From contig UBYA01000011.1 of NCBI GenBank assembly GCA_900469615.1, positions 558,001 to 622,000 on the forward strand: 64,000 bases of DNA, given 5' to 3'. A program made the translations under genes and the position numbers. Shown piece by piece: positions 8,112 to 17,132 of this stretch. Source of the stretch: Hyphomicrobiales bacterium (GTDB taxonomy: Bacteria > Pseudomonadota > Alphaproteobacteria > Rhizobiales > Rhizobiaceae). Each line of letters begins with the position of its first letter. Positions within the stretch are counted from its first letter, which is position 1. A model generated the notes under the pieces. It was not told where the DNA came from, did not search any database, and saw only the letters and a program-made list of their open reading frames with translations.

Positions 8112-9644
8112 TCAATGAACCGCAGCGTACATGATCTTTTCCTCCGTCGCCTCTTCCGTCGAGAATTCCTCGACCACACGACCCTGTCGTGACACAAGGA
8201 TGCGGTCCGCCAGGTTGAGGATTTCGGGGAGGTAGGAGGAGATCACCATCACGGCCAGCCCGGCATCGGCAAGGTCGTTGATCACCTGATGGAGCTCGGC
8301 AATGGCGCCGACATCGACACCGCGGGTCGGCTCGTCGAAGATGACCAGTTTCGGCTTCTGCACCAGCGAACGGGCGATGACCACTTTTTGCTGATTGCCG
8401 CCGGAGAGTTCGATGACCCGTGCATTGCTATCGATCGCCTTGACGTTCAGCTTCGTCGTCCAATCCTTGGCAAGCTCCATCATTTCGCCGTGGCTGACCA
8501 CGACGCTGCGGTTCAGGTCCGCCGAGAGCAGGTTCATATAGATGTTTTCGGCGATCGATTTGGTTTCAAAGAAGCCCTCGATCTTCCGGTCTTCGGTCAC
8601 GTAAACGATGCCATCTTTCACCGCCGGGCGTGGCACGCGGTAGCGCACCGGCTTTCCTTCCAGCCGGACCTCGCCGCCGTGGAAGAAATCGCGTTTGACC
8701 ACGCCGGAGATAATTTTCGCCGTTTCGGTGCGGCCGGAGCCGATGAGGCCGAAAATGCCGGTGATCTGCCCGGCATAGACGGAGAAGGACGTGTTGCGCA
8801 CCATCTTGCCCATGGAAAGGTTCTGCACCGACAGGACCTTGCGGCCGTAGGGTCGCGCCTTCCTGCTCTTGTCGCGGCTGTAGAGTTCGGCCGATAGCGA
8901 TCGGCCGACCATTGATGCAATAATCTTGTCGCGGTCGAAATTCCGGGCATCGTCGGTGATCACATGCTGGCCGTCGCGCAGAATGGTGATGCGGTCGGAG
9001 ATGGCGAGAGCCTCTTCCAGCGCATGGCTGATGAAGATGATCGATACGCCCTCCCGCTTCAGCCGATTCACCAGCGAGAAGAAATGATGCTTTTCCTCCG
9101 GAGTGAGCGTCGCCGTCGGTTCGTCGAAGATGATGATCTTGGCCTTGTGATGCACAGCGCGGGCGATCTCGACCATCTGCTTCTGAGCGGCACCGAGTTG
9201 CGACACATACATGGTCGGATCGACGCCGAAATTGAGGGACTGCAGGAATTGCTGTGCGGCGATATAGATGCCGCGCAGCCGGTTCAGAAACTTCTCGTTG
9301 CCGAGATAGATGTTCTGCGCCACGGTGAGAGATGGCACCAGGCTGGTTTCCTGGAAGACCATGGCGATGCCCTTGTCCAAAGCATCTGCGGGGCGGCCGA
9401 AGGTCATCGGCTCGCCATTGAACATCACTTCGCCCTGGCTCGGCTCGTAGACGCCGGCCATGATCTTGGTCATGGTAGACTTCCCGGCGCCGTTTTCGCC
9501 AAGCAGGGAATGTACTTCGCCGGGCATCAGGGTGAAACTGACGTTGCGAAGAGCGGCAACGCCGTGGAATTCCTTGGTGACGTTGCGCAGTTCGACGAGC
9601 GGCTTTTCTTCGGCAAGAGGTTTGATCTGGAGTGTAGCGCTCAT
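8112..9644 (-). CDS. Sugar ABC transporter ATP-binding protein, RbsA/MglA type (two nucleotide-binding domains)
   Basis: A 510-residue protein with two fused ABC domains. The first has Walker A 'GENGAGKST', a degenerate signature 'LGAAQKQMVEIARAV' and Walker B 'IIIFDEPTATLT'. The second has a degenerate Walker A ('GLIGSGRTE'), an intact signature 'LSGGNQQKVVIARSL' and 'LVIFDEPTRGVDVG'. This asymmetric pattern is usual for carbohydrate-uptake (CUT2) ATPases. The gene starts one base past the stop of the propeller gene upstream. It should energise the transporter formed by the two permeases (10740-12875 and 14015-15001) with the binding protein at 12948-13973. Confidence 0.93.
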   Translation of the reverse strand: MSATLQIKPLAEEKPLVELRNVTKEFHGVAALRNVSFTLMPGEVHSLLGENGAGKSTMTKIMAGVYEPSQGEVMFNGEPMTFGRPADALDKGIAMVFQETSLVPSLTVAQNIYLGNEKFLNRLRGIYIAAQQFLQSLNFGVDPTMYVSQLGAAQKQMVEIARAVHHKAKIIIFDEPTATLTPEEKHHFFSLVNRLKREGVSIIFISHALEEALAISDRITILRDGQHVITDDARNFDRDKIIASMVGRSLSAELYSRDKSRKARPYGRKVLSVQNLSMGKMVRNTSFSVYAGQITGIFGLIGSGRTETAKIISGVVKRDFFHGGEVRLEGKPVRYRVPRPAVKDGIVYVTEDRKIEGFFETKSIAENIYMNLLSADLNRSVVVSHGEMMELAKDWTTKLNVKAIDSNARVIELSGGNQQKVVIARSLVQKPKLVIFDEPTRGVDVGAIAELHQVINDLADAGLAVMVISSYLPEILNLADRILVSRQGRVVEEFSTEEATEEKIMYAAVH

Positions 9645-9645
9645 G

Positions 9646-10776
9646 TCAGTTTCCCTGCCTGTCGAGAGGAATGGCGATCAACTCGCTGCCACCTTTGCTT
9701 GTTGCCCAGAGCTTGCCTCCAGCTTCCACTGCCGACGTAATGCCATGACGCCTCCCGCCGGCGCGGCTGTGGAAGCTGCGGATCGGCACGAAATCCGATG
9801 TGAGTTCGATCGCCAGGCCGTAGGATCGCGTTGGAGCCCAGGGCTTCAGGATGCCCATCTGTTTGAGCGCGCCGCCTTGCATCGGCTCTTGAAAGGAATA
9901 GCCGCTGCGAAGCGCCGGTGCGATCCAGAACTCCTTGTCGATCTCGGCCATCATCGCCCGCCGATAGGCCGGTTCGCGCAGCACGAATTCGATCAGCTGG
10001 CTTCGCGGCGCAAAGATCGATAGCCAGTAGCCGCCGCGTTCAGAATGGCTGACCCGGGCAGGGTAGCCAGGCAGATCCTCGATGAGCTGACCGAGCAGCT
10101 TGCCCGCCGGGCTCAGTCGGATCAGCCGCTTCTGCCATGCTTCGCTGACGACGATATTGCCATCGCGATCTATAGCTATTCCATTGGGATAGCAAAGCCT
10201 TTCAGCCAGTTGCGTGGCCCTGCCAGACCCGGTGTCAAGCCGCCAGAGCGAACCTGCATGTTCGTTGTCGAGCAGGTCGCGCTGCCAATCCTCGAGAGCG
10301 TTCTTCGACGAGCCGATGGCAATCAGGAGCGAGCCGTCTGCAGCAAACTCCATGGCTGTGACGCCGGACCAATTCTGTTTGCCGGCAGAACGGCCTTCGG
10401 CTTCGCATCCCGACGCGTCCACGAAGCGGATGGATTGCCCCGATGCCACGGCAATAATGCCGCTTGCCGTGGCCGCGAGCGCAGAGATAAGGCCGTCCTC
10501 TTCGCGCAAGGGCATGCCTGCGCTGCCGCAGGGTGGCTGCTTATGCAGCGTCCTGCCGCTGGAATAGACCAGCCCCGCTTGCGTCACCACCAAATTGTCG
10601 GGCGCGGGCATCGCAATGCTGAAGGATGCCTCTTCCAGAAGGTTGTTCGGCTTCAACGCGCCGTCGAGCGGCGGCACGGTAACGGCAGCCTCGCCCCGGC
10701 CGAGGAAGCGATCGACAAACATGCGCAACGCGTTTGCCACTACGCTCTCCCCCAGTAATTCTGATAGCCGGACCAT
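9646..10776 (-). CDS. SMP-30/strictosidine-synthase-like beta-propeller protein
   Basis: 376 residues without a signal peptide or membrane helix, so cytoplasmic. It carries strand repeats typical of the strictosidine synthase/SMP-30 propeller superfamily, for example 'LCYPNGIAIDRDGNIVVSEAW', 'DLPGYPARVS', 'GGYWLSIFAPRS' and 'ATSKGGSELIAIPL'. Members of this superfamily include lactonases and metal-dependent hydrolases; catalytic specificity is not predictable here. It overlaps the upstream permease-propeller fusion by 37 bases and shares its 'PNG' and 'LPGYP' blocks, so the two propellers are probably paralogues from a tandem duplication. A role in opening a sugar lactone, or in sensing the imported solute, is inference. 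Confidence 0.8.
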   Translation of the reverse strand: MVRLSELLGESVVANALRMFVDRFLGRGEAAVTVPPLDGALKPNNLLEEASFSIAMPAPDNLVVTQAGLVYSSGRTLHKQPPCGSAGMPLREEDGLISALAATASGIIAVASGQSIRFVDASGCEAEGRSAGKQNWSGVTAMEFAADGSLLIAIGSSKNALEDWQRDLLDNEHAGSLWRLDTGSGRATQLAERLCYPNGIAIDRDGNIVVSEAWQKRLIRLSPAGKLLGQLIEDLPGYPARVSHSERGGYWLSIFAPRSQLIEFVLREPAYRRAMMAEIDKEFWIAPALRSGYSFQEPMQGGALKQMGILKPWAPTRSYGLAIELTSDFVPIRSFHSRAGGRRHGITSAVEAGGKLWATSKGGSELIAIPLDRQGN

Positions 10777-12875
10777 TTGGCATCGCGGCCCTCAAGCTTG
10801 ATGCGTCCGATGCGGTTGTTGGTGATGCCACCGAGATAGAGATATCCCTTGTGTTCGCGCATGGAGGTGATCATCGGGTGGTTTTCCGCACCCTGATCCC
10901 AAAGCGATTCCAGGACCTCGCCTTGATCGTTGAAGCGGATGACACATCCGATATTGAGATTTGGGTACAGCCATTGGTCGGGTGCGATGCGCCGCGCCAT
11001 GCGCTTGCGGAAGCCAGGCATGCGTAGCGCCACATCGAGCGCCGGTGAGCGCATGCCCATGATTGCCGCCCAGTAGGTGCCGTCGGATGCCCGGTTGATG
11101 TTATCGGGATAACCCGGCAGGCGATCGATCAGCCGTTCCATCTTCCCGGCCTTCGGGCCGCTGATATAGTAACGGTTGATGCGGCACGCCCAGCTCTCGG
11201 CAAACAGGATCGATTGTCCGTCGTGCGCAGTGCAGACGCCGTTCGGGAAGATCAGATTGCGCAGGACCGTCTGCGTCTTGCCGGCCTTTGGCTCGTAGCA
11301 GATGATGCGGCCGTTTCCGCGGCTCTCGAGCGCATCCACCGGCCAATCATGCATTTCATAGCGGATGGTTGCCTCGGAAAAGAAGACCCGGCCATCCGGC
11401 GCGATATCGAGGTCGTCGGCAAGGCGCAGACGGGAGTCGTCGACCACCGATAGTTTGGAACGGTCCGTCTCGTCGGTGACCTTGATGACGTTGCGATTTC
11501 GGTCGATCCTGTAGAGCCCCATGCCGCCAACGCAGACAAGAAGGTTGTGATCGCGGTCCCAGCTCATGCCGAGCGGCGAGCCGCCGATATGCGCATAGAC
11601 CTCATGCGTCGCATAGTCGGGCGGAGCAAAGCGGACGATGTCGCCATGGCGTGTGCCACAGTAAAGATAATCCTCGTCATCAAGGATCACGTCTTCGGGG
11701 GATTCCACATCGGCAAGGCCGATGATCTCGACATCCTTCAGGCGGTCGTTCAACGCAAAGGCCGAGCCGGAATCCACACCTGTCGCAACCGGCGGCGGGA
11801 GCTCGATATAGGTTGGCGAGACGTAGACCTTGTTCAGCAGTTTGTCGCGGTTCTTCAGCCAACGCACATCCACGAAGACGGCGAAGATGAGGGTCAGGCC
11901 TAGCACCATCGGGCCGGAACCCGAATTCAGGCCGAGACGCAGAACGCCGTTGGTCATGACCAGCACGATTACCGCACCGATCAGGGCCTTGACGATCGAG
12001 CCGCGCCCGCCGCCCAGGCTGTTGCCGCCGAGAACGGCTGCCGTCAGTGCCGATATTTCGAGGCCCATGCCGGTATCTGTGCCGGCGCCGGAAAGGCGCG
12101 CGGCATAGAGAACGCCGGCAAGCCCGCAGAGCATGCCCGAAATCGTATAGGCGGCACAGACCGTGCCACGGACGGACAAGCCGATATTGTGAGCCGAGCG
12201 GCGCGAGCCGCCGATAGCCATCAGCCGCCAACCAGGCCGCGATCTTGTCAGCAGTATGTGGCCAATGATCGCAACGACGATCAGCACGCAGAAGGAGAAG
12301 GGGATTCCGAAGAGGCCGCCCAGTCCCATCAGATCCCAGAGGCTGGACTGGTAGAAGCTCATCGACATCGCCTGCGCATATTGCAGCAACAGCATGTCGA
12401 CGACGGCGCGCACAATTATGAGTGTCACCAGTGTGGTCAGGAAGGCACGTAGGCGGAGATAGCCGATAAGAATGCCATTCAGCAATCCGACCGAACCGCA
12501 GATCAGGATCACGGCCGGCACGGCAATCCAAACAGACCAGCCGGCAAGGTTGAGAAGCGCCAGCGTCATGAAATTGCCGAGCGCGAAGTTCGAGCCGACG
12601 GACAGATCGATGCCGCCGACAACGATGACCACCATCATCGCAATGCAGACAAGTGCGAACTCACCGAGTTGCCGCGAGGTGATCGACAGGTTGCTGCCGG
12701 TGAAGAAGTTGGGAATGAGCGATCCGAAGACGACGATGACGCACACAAGCACCAGAAACGGGATGGCGTTATCGATCCACTTCTTGGAGAGAATCTCTCC
12801 GATCACATGATCTGGGATGAAGCGATATCGCAGCTTCGTCAGGGTATTTGCCGACGCCAAGGCACGTCTCCTCAT
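10740..12875 (-). CDS. Fusion: CUT2 sugar permease + strictosidine-synthase-like beta-propeller
   Basis: A 711-residue two-part protein. Residues about 35-345 are an RbsC/BPD_transp_2 permease with membrane segments and family blocks ('VVGGIDLSVGSNFALGN', 'LNGILIGYLRLRAFLTTLVT', 'LTAAVLGGNSLGGGRGS'). Residues about 380-711 are a soluble propeller of the strictosidine synthase/SMP-30 superfamily ('EDVILDDEDYLYCGTRHGDI', 'IFPNGVCTAHDGQSILFAESW', 'RLPGYPDNINRASDGTYWAA'). The reading frame is continuous, so this is not an annotation join. Known RbsC-type topology puts the C-terminus in the cytoplasm, so the propeller should face inwards at the exit of the channel. A second permease without propeller is encoded upstream, suggesting a heterodimeric pore with one propeller. 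The propeller's chemistry is unknown. Confidence 0.9.
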   Translation of the reverse strand: MRRRALASANTLTKLRYRFIPDHVIGEILSKKWIDNAIPFLVLVCVIVVFGSLIPNFFTGSNLSITSRQLGEFALVCIAMMVVIVVGGIDLSVGSNFALGNFMTLALLNLAGWSVWIAVPAVILICGSVGLLNGILIGYLRLRAFLTTLVTLIIVRAVVDMLLLQYAQAMSMSFYQSSLWDLMGLGGLFGIPFSFCVLIVVAIIGHILLTRSRPGWRLMAIGGSRRSAHNIGLSVRGTVCAAYTISGMLCGLAGVLYAARLSGAGTDTGMGLEISALTAAVLGGNSLGGGRGSIVKALIGAVIVLVMTNGVLRLGLNSGSGPMVLGLTLIFAVFVDVRWLKNRDKLLNKVYVSPTYIELPPPVATGVDSGSAFALNDRLKDVEIIGLADVESPEDVILDDEDYLYCGTRHGDIVRFAPPDYATHEVYAHIGGSPLGMSWDRDHNLLVCVGGMGLYRIDRNRNVIKVTDETDRSKLSVVDDSRLRLADDLDIAPDGRVFFSEATIRYEMHDWPVDALESRGNGRIICYEPKAGKTQTVLRNLIFPNGVCTAHDGQSILFAESWACRINRYYISGPKAGKMERLIDRLPGYPDNINRASDGTYWAAIMGMRSPALDVALRMPGFRKRMARRIAPDQWLYPNLNIGCVIRFNDQGEVLESLWDQGAENHPMITSMREHKGYLYLGGITNNRIGRIKLEGRDAKWSGYQNYWGRA

Positions 12876-12947
12876 TCGGAAAATTCAGATCGGTCAAAAA
12901 GCGAGTGAAGGTGCGGCCCGCCGGGGCAGGCCGCGCTTAAAGGCAGC

Positions 12948-13973
12948 CTAGCGCAAGATCTTGGCGTATTGCTGCGGGTCCCAGCAGGTGCCTTGCTTGA
13001 CGTCTTCCTTGGTCATGACCCGGGTCGGGGAATAGATCTGCGTCTTGATGGCGCCGCCGCCCTGCTTGTTTTGCAGCGCGACCATGATGGCAGTCCAGGC
13101 GTCGCGACCCATGCCGGGAGCGTTGTAGTTGATGACAGCCGAATAGGTGCCATCCGTCAGGCCGTCACACATGCTCTGCGCGCCGCCGCCGGAGGTGATG
13201 AAATAGACCTGCCCCTGCTTGCCCGCCTGCTTGATGGCCGCGCCAGTGCCGATGCCCTGGCCGTCCCAGACGTCGATCACACCGCAAAGATCGGGGTTCT
13301 GCTGCAGCGCCGTTTCCGTAATGGCGCGGGCTTTCGAAGCATCCCAGTCGGCCGCCTGACTTGAGACGATCTTGATTTCGGGATGATCCTTGAACACCTT
13401 GGTCATGCCCTGAACCTGATAGTAGCTCACGCCGCCCGTCAGCACGCCCTGGACGATTGCGATCTTATGGGAGGTCTGCGTATCGGCGCCGCACTTCTTC
13501 ACCATCATGTTCGCCGCCTGCTCGCCCATTGCGATGAAGTCGGGGCCGACGAAGGCGTCGGTCTGCACGGCACCCTGCATGTTGAGCTGTACGACGACGA
13601 TGCCTGCGGCATTGGCCTGCTTGAACAGGCGCGCAAGCGACTGCATGTCGGGGTTTTGGGTAACGATGACATCGGGATGTTCCGCAAGCAAGGCGGTCAT
13701 GCCCTGCGCCATCGCGTCCGTGTTCCAGTTCGGATCCTGTGAGGTGAAGGTCATGCCGTAGCGTTCGGCTTCCGTCTTGACGACGCCGCCCCAGGCCTGG
13801 GCAAGATCGAAGCCGATCGAGATAGGCAGATAGGCGATCTTCTTGCCCTTGAGCGCGCTCAGCGCCGGATCGCGATAGGGATCATTCATGTCGTCGGCCT
13901 TGACTGCAGTCGCACCGATGGCAAGCGCAGCCAGAAGGACCCCTGCCCATTTCATCAAACCAGTCTTACGCAT
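12948..13973 (-). CDS. Periplasmic sugar-binding protein (CUT2, Peripla_BP_4)
   Basis: 341 residues from the ATG at 13973, which has GGAGGAG upstream; an in-frame TTG at 13988 overlaps that ribosome site and is unlikely. Residues 1-26 are a signal peptide ending 'VKA'. The rest is a two-lobed binding protein: 'GKKIAYLPISIGFDLAQAWG', 'LLAEHPDVIVTQNPD', 'AGIVVVQLNMQG', 'CGVIDVWDGQGIGTGAAIKQAG'. It has several cysteines (KKCGAD, DLCGV, SMCDG, GTCWD), more than usual. It is encoded between the two permeases of the importer and should capture the solute in the periplasm. Confidence 0.9.
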   Translation of the reverse strand: MRKTGLMKWAGVLLAALAIGATAVKADDMNDPYRDPALSALKGKKIAYLPISIGFDLAQAWGGVVKTEAERYGMTFTSQDPNWNTDAMAQGMTALLAEHPDVIVTQNPDMQSLARLFKQANAAGIVVVQLNMQGAVQTDAFVGPDFIAMGEQAANMMVKKCGADTQTSHKIAIVQGVLTGGVSYYQVQGMTKVFKDHPEIKIVSSQAADWDASKARAITETALQQNPDLCGVIDVWDGQGIGTGAAIKQAGKQGQVYFITSGGGAQSMCDGLTDGTYSAVINYNAPGMGRDAWTAIMVALQNKQGGGAIKTQIYSPTRVMTKEDVKQGTCWDPQQYAKILR

Positions 13974-14014
13974 GTTCCACTCCTCCAATTATAGTTATTT
14001 CCCACTTGGTATTG

Positions 14015-15001
14015 TCAGATGTCGCCCTGTTGTCCCGTCTGTTCGTCGCGCGGGTTGACGATGCTGTCGACGACGATGGCAAGGAGCAGGATCAGGCTCT
14101 TGATGACGTTCTGGACCGTGTACTGGATGTCCATGATGGTCATGCCATTCATCAGCACGCCGATCAGCAAGGTGCCGACGATGACGTTGCGCACATTGCC
14201 GCGGCCGCCGGACAGGCCGACGCCACCGAGAACCACGACGAGAATGACGTCGTAGATCATGTTGGAATTGACGATGCGGGTATTCATCGCTTCGACCGAC
14301 GTCGCGGTAATGATGCCGGCGACAAACGCGATCCCGCCCGAGAGCACATATTGCAGCACCAGCATCGGCCGCACGGCAATGCCGCCGATGCGCGAGGCAG
14401 CGAGGTTGTCGCCGATCGCGAAGACGAAGTTGCCGATCTTGGTGAATTTCAAGAACAGATAGACGATGATTGCCATCGCCGCGGCCACAACGATCGGCAT
14501 GGGAACACCGAGAAGCTTTCCCTGGCCCAGGCTGACGATCCAGCCCATGCTCTTCGGCATATAAACGACATCCGTACCGGTGATGAGGTGCGCCCGGCCG
14601 AAGCCATAGACGAATGTCGCCATCGCGAGCGTCGCAAAGAGCGGCGGGATTTCGGCATAGGCGACCAGAATTCCCGTGCAGAGTGCGATCCCGAGAGCAA
14701 ATAAAAGCCCCATCGTCAGGGCGGCATAGACTGTGACGCCCTCATTGATGAGCTGCATCGACCAGGCGACCGAAATGGCCATGGTGGCGACGAGCGACAG
14801 ATCAATGCCACGTCCGAGCACGACGACCAGCATACCCAGGCCGAGAATGCCGAGCACTGCAACGCTTCTCACCAGCGACAGGATGTTGCCGCTCTCGAGG
14901 AAATTCGGCAGCGTGAGCGAGAAGGCGATAAACAGCGCCACCGTCAGCAGAAAGACGATCTTTTCCTGATTGAGATGGCGCATGACCGAGTGCAAGTTCA
15001 C
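14015..15001 (-). CDS. CUT2 sugar ABC permease (RbsC type)
   Basis: 328 residues from a GTG at 15001, preceded by GGAGG five bases upstream; the longer open frame beginning at 15094 has no ribosome site. It has about nine hydrophobic helices and the family blocks 'VVLGRGIDLSLVATMAIS', 'IPPLFATLAMATFVYG' and 'VVLGGVGLSGGRGNVRNVIVG'. Unlike the second permease of the operon it has no C-terminal extension. It lies 41 bases before the binding-protein gene. Together with the 10740-12875 fusion it probably forms a heterodimeric channel. Confidence 0.9.
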   Translation of the reverse strand: MNLHSVMRHLNQEKIVFLLTVALFIAFSLTLPNFLESGNILSLVRSVAVLGILGLGMLVVVLGRGIDLSLVATMAISVAWSMQLINEGVTVYAALTMGLLFALGIALCTGILVAYAEIPPLFATLAMATFVYGFGRAHLITGTDVVYMPKSMGWIVSLGQGKLLGVPMPIVVAAAMAIIVYLFLKFTKIGNFVFAIGDNLAASRIGGIAVRPMLVLQYVLSGGIAFVAGIITATSVEAMNTRIVNSNMIYDVILVVVLGGVGLSGGRGNVRNVIVGTLLIGVLMNGMTIMDIQYTVQNVIKSLILLLAIVVDSIVNPRDEQTGQQGDI

Positions 15002-15193
15002 GATTTCCTCCCGCTTGCCAGGCGACATTCGCCGCCTTCCTCCGCGACAACTGGAAGTCGCTGTAAATACAGCGAAAAACCTCTCCAGCTGCAAAGAACT
15101 ATATCAGTCAGGCGTATTAATTAAATTATCAAATTGCGTTATGCGCCATACGGGAATGTTATAGCGAAAAGATCCCGCGAGGACCGTCGACGG

Positions 15194-15976
15194 TCAAACC
15201 GAACGCCCTCCGTCGACGGGCAGGAGCACGCCGGTGAGAAAGGCTGCTTCGTCGGATGCGAGATAAAGCGCGGCGTGTGCGATGTCGGAGGGGCGAGACA
15301 AGCGGCCCATCGGGATCGTCGCAAGGAAGCGCGCCCGGTTTTCCGGCGTGTCCGGCACGCCCATGAAACTATCGAGCAGGCCGGTCTCGCCGAGAACGGG
15401 GCAGATGCAGTTGACGCGAATGCCCGTCGGTGCGAGCTCCACGGCCATTGATTGCGAGAGAATGTTCACAGCACCCTTGCTGCCATTGTACCAGGTCAAT
15501 CCGGGCCGCGGGCGAATTCCGGCGACAGAGCCAATGTTGATGATCGTGCCGCCCTTGGACTGCATCATGGGTACGACAGCCTGCGCAATCAGATAGATCG
15601 ACTTGACGTTGATGCGATAGACGCGGTCGAATGTCTCCTCGTCGACGTCGAGCATGGGCTGGTTGCGATGCGTCCAGCCGGCATTGTTGATGACGATATC
15701 GGGAGTGCCGAAACGCTTGGAAACCTCGCCAATCGCGCGCTCGACATCCGCCCTTGAGCCGACGTCGGCGGCAATCGCGATCACCTCGTCACCCAGGTCG
15801 GCGGCCACGCGTTCGGCCGCATCCTGGCGGATATCGAGAATGGCAACCCTCGCGCCCTCGGCTGCGAAGAGGCGGGCAATTCCTTCGCCGAAGCCACCGC
15901 CGGCTCCCGTCACGATCGCTGTCTTGCCCGCCAGGCGTCCCGTTGCTGTTGCTCTGATCTCGCCATGCCCGTCCAT
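15194..15976 (-). CDS. Short-chain dehydrogenase/reductase (SDR)
   Basis: 260 residues from the ATG at 15976 with AGGA upstream. Classical SDR features: nucleotide motif 'VTGAGGGFGEGIARLF', an Asp after strand 2 ('VAILDIRQ') indicating NAD(H), 'NNAGWTH', catalytic Ser in 'NIGSVAG' and 'YNGSKG' (Tyr and Lys), ending 'LTGVLLPVDGGRSV'. It is the first gene of the leftward importer operon and sits between the LysR regulator and the permease, with a 192-base gap before the permease. It likely oxidises a hydroxyl of the imported compound. The assignment to a particular polyol or sugar is not possible. Confidence 0.9.
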   Translation of the reverse strand: MDGHGEIRATATGRLAGKTAIVTGAGGGFGEGIARLFAAEGARVAILDIRQDAAERVAADLGDEVIAIAADVGSRADVERAIGEVSKRFGTPDIVINNAGWTHRNQPMLDVDEETFDRVYRINVKSIYLIAQAVVPMMQSKGGTIINIGSVAGIRPRPGLTWYNGSKGAVNILSQSMAVELAPTGIRVNCICPVLGETGLLDSFMGVPDTPENRARFLATIPMGRLSRPSDIAHAALYLASDEAAFLTGVLLPVDGGRSV

Positions 15977-16058
15977 CGCCAATCCTCCCACCGGCTTGTT
16001 ACGGAGGCGAGGTTGCAACCGGGGAATTCATATTTCAAAGATAATAATCAGCTTGCAG

Positions 16059-16077
16059 CTATAGGCTTGTATTATAG
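16059..16077. promoter_or_regulatory. LysR-type binding site candidate, CTATA-N9-TATAG
   Basis: A perfect inverted repeat CTATA, nine bases, TATAG sits between the LysR stop (16082) and the SDR start (15976). It contains the T-N11-A signature of LysR-family targets (T62 and A74 of the 16000s). A similar element, CTATA-N9-TATGT, lies at 18379-18397 in the divergent promoter of the acyl-CoA genes. Binding by the adjacent LysR protein is inference. Confidence 0.45.
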
Positions 16078-16081
16078 CACC

Positions 16082-17023
16082 TCAACGCAGGGCCTTGGCA
16101 CCGTTCCATTGTCCTGTCAGCGCAAGATCCAGCAACGTGTCGCGACACAACGTTTCGATGGCGGCCACCGCATTCGTCTTCGGCCGGTCGGCGGGGTGAA
16201 CGAGATGGACGTCGCGTTTCAGTTCAGGCTTGGTGATCTGCCAGGACCGCAGCCGCCCTTCACGTACCTCGCGTGCAATCGCGTTGAAAGGCAGGATGGA
16301 ATAGCCAATGCCCTTTTCGACGAGTTCCTTGATATTGCCGTAGGAGTCGACGTCGATTACCGTGTTGAAATGGAGATTGTTCGACGTAGCCTCGCGTTCC
16401 AACAGCTCTCGCAAGCCATGGCTGGAGCTCGGCAGAATGAGCGGCAGCGGTGCTACTTGCTTCAGGCTCACCTGGCCGAACGCCGGCATCTTGACGCCTT
16501 CCATCGGCCTTGCCGGTCCGAGGAGGCATAACTCCTCCGTCAATACAGGATATGAAGTCAGCATGCGATCCTCGACCGGAATGTAAAGGACCGCGATATC
16601 GACGCGGCTTTCGCGAATCCATTCGGTGATGAAGCCGCTCATTGCCTCGGCGATCCTGAGCTTGATCTTGGGATAGCGTTGGCGAGCGGCGATGATCAGC
16701 GGCACCGAAAGGATCTGGCTTATGGTGCCTGGCAGCCCCAGTCGCACCTCTCCTGCCGGCTCGGCCTCGTGGCCGCGGATTTCTTCCTGCACAATCGCAA
16801 ACTGGTCTATGATGATGCGGGCGTTGCGTAGCAGAATTTCGCCCGCTTCGGTCGCCAACACGCCTTGCGGGCTGCGAAACAGCAGGGCCGTTCCAAGATC
16901 GGCCTCCATGTTGCGGACATGCAGGCTGAGTGCCGGCTGTGCCACGTTCAATATCGCCGCCGCCCTTGAAAACGAGCCTTGCTCGACAATGGCCATGAAA
17001 TAGCGGAGTTGCCGAAGGTCCAC
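16082..17023 (-). CDS. LysR-family regulator of the itaconate-type cluster
   Basis: 313 residues from a GTG with GGGAGGG upstream. The N-terminal winged helix is clear ('LRQLRYFMAIVEQGSFSRAA', 'LNVAQPALSLHVRNMEADLG', 'TEAGEILLRNARIII'), followed by a LysR substrate domain ('GLPGTISQILSVPLI', 'MSGFITEWIRESRVDIAVL', 'EKGIGYSILPFNAI'). It lies beside the CoA-transferase gene (110 bases), as a LysR gene does in the itaconate locus of Pseudomonas, and also directly upstream of the SDR/importer operon. Itaconate or an itaconate-derived ligand is a reasonable hypothesis for its inducer. It could control both flanking blocks. Confidence 0.9.
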   Translation of the reverse strand: MDLRQLRYFMAIVEQGSFSRAAAILNVAQPALSLHVRNMEADLGTALLFRSPQGVLATEAGEILLRNARIIIDQFAIVQEEIRGHEAEPAGEVRLGLPGTISQILSVPLIIAARQRYPKIKLRIAEAMSGFITEWIRESRVDIAVLYIPVEDRMLTSYPVLTEELCLLGPARPMEGVKMPAFGQVSLKQVAPLPLILPSSSHGLRELLEREATSNNLHFNTVIDVDSYGNIKELVEKGIGYSILPFNAIAREVREGRLRSWQITKPELKRDVHLVHPADRPKTNAVAAIETLCRDTLLDLALTGQWNGAKALR

Positions 17024-17132
17024 CAGTCCCTCCCAATATTAACTTATAGCAAGCAAATCATGCTTCGCTTTTTATTATAGGAAAGGCCTGGCTCGGAGTG
17101 TCAAGCACGAAGCTGCAAATTGCTTCACTGTA

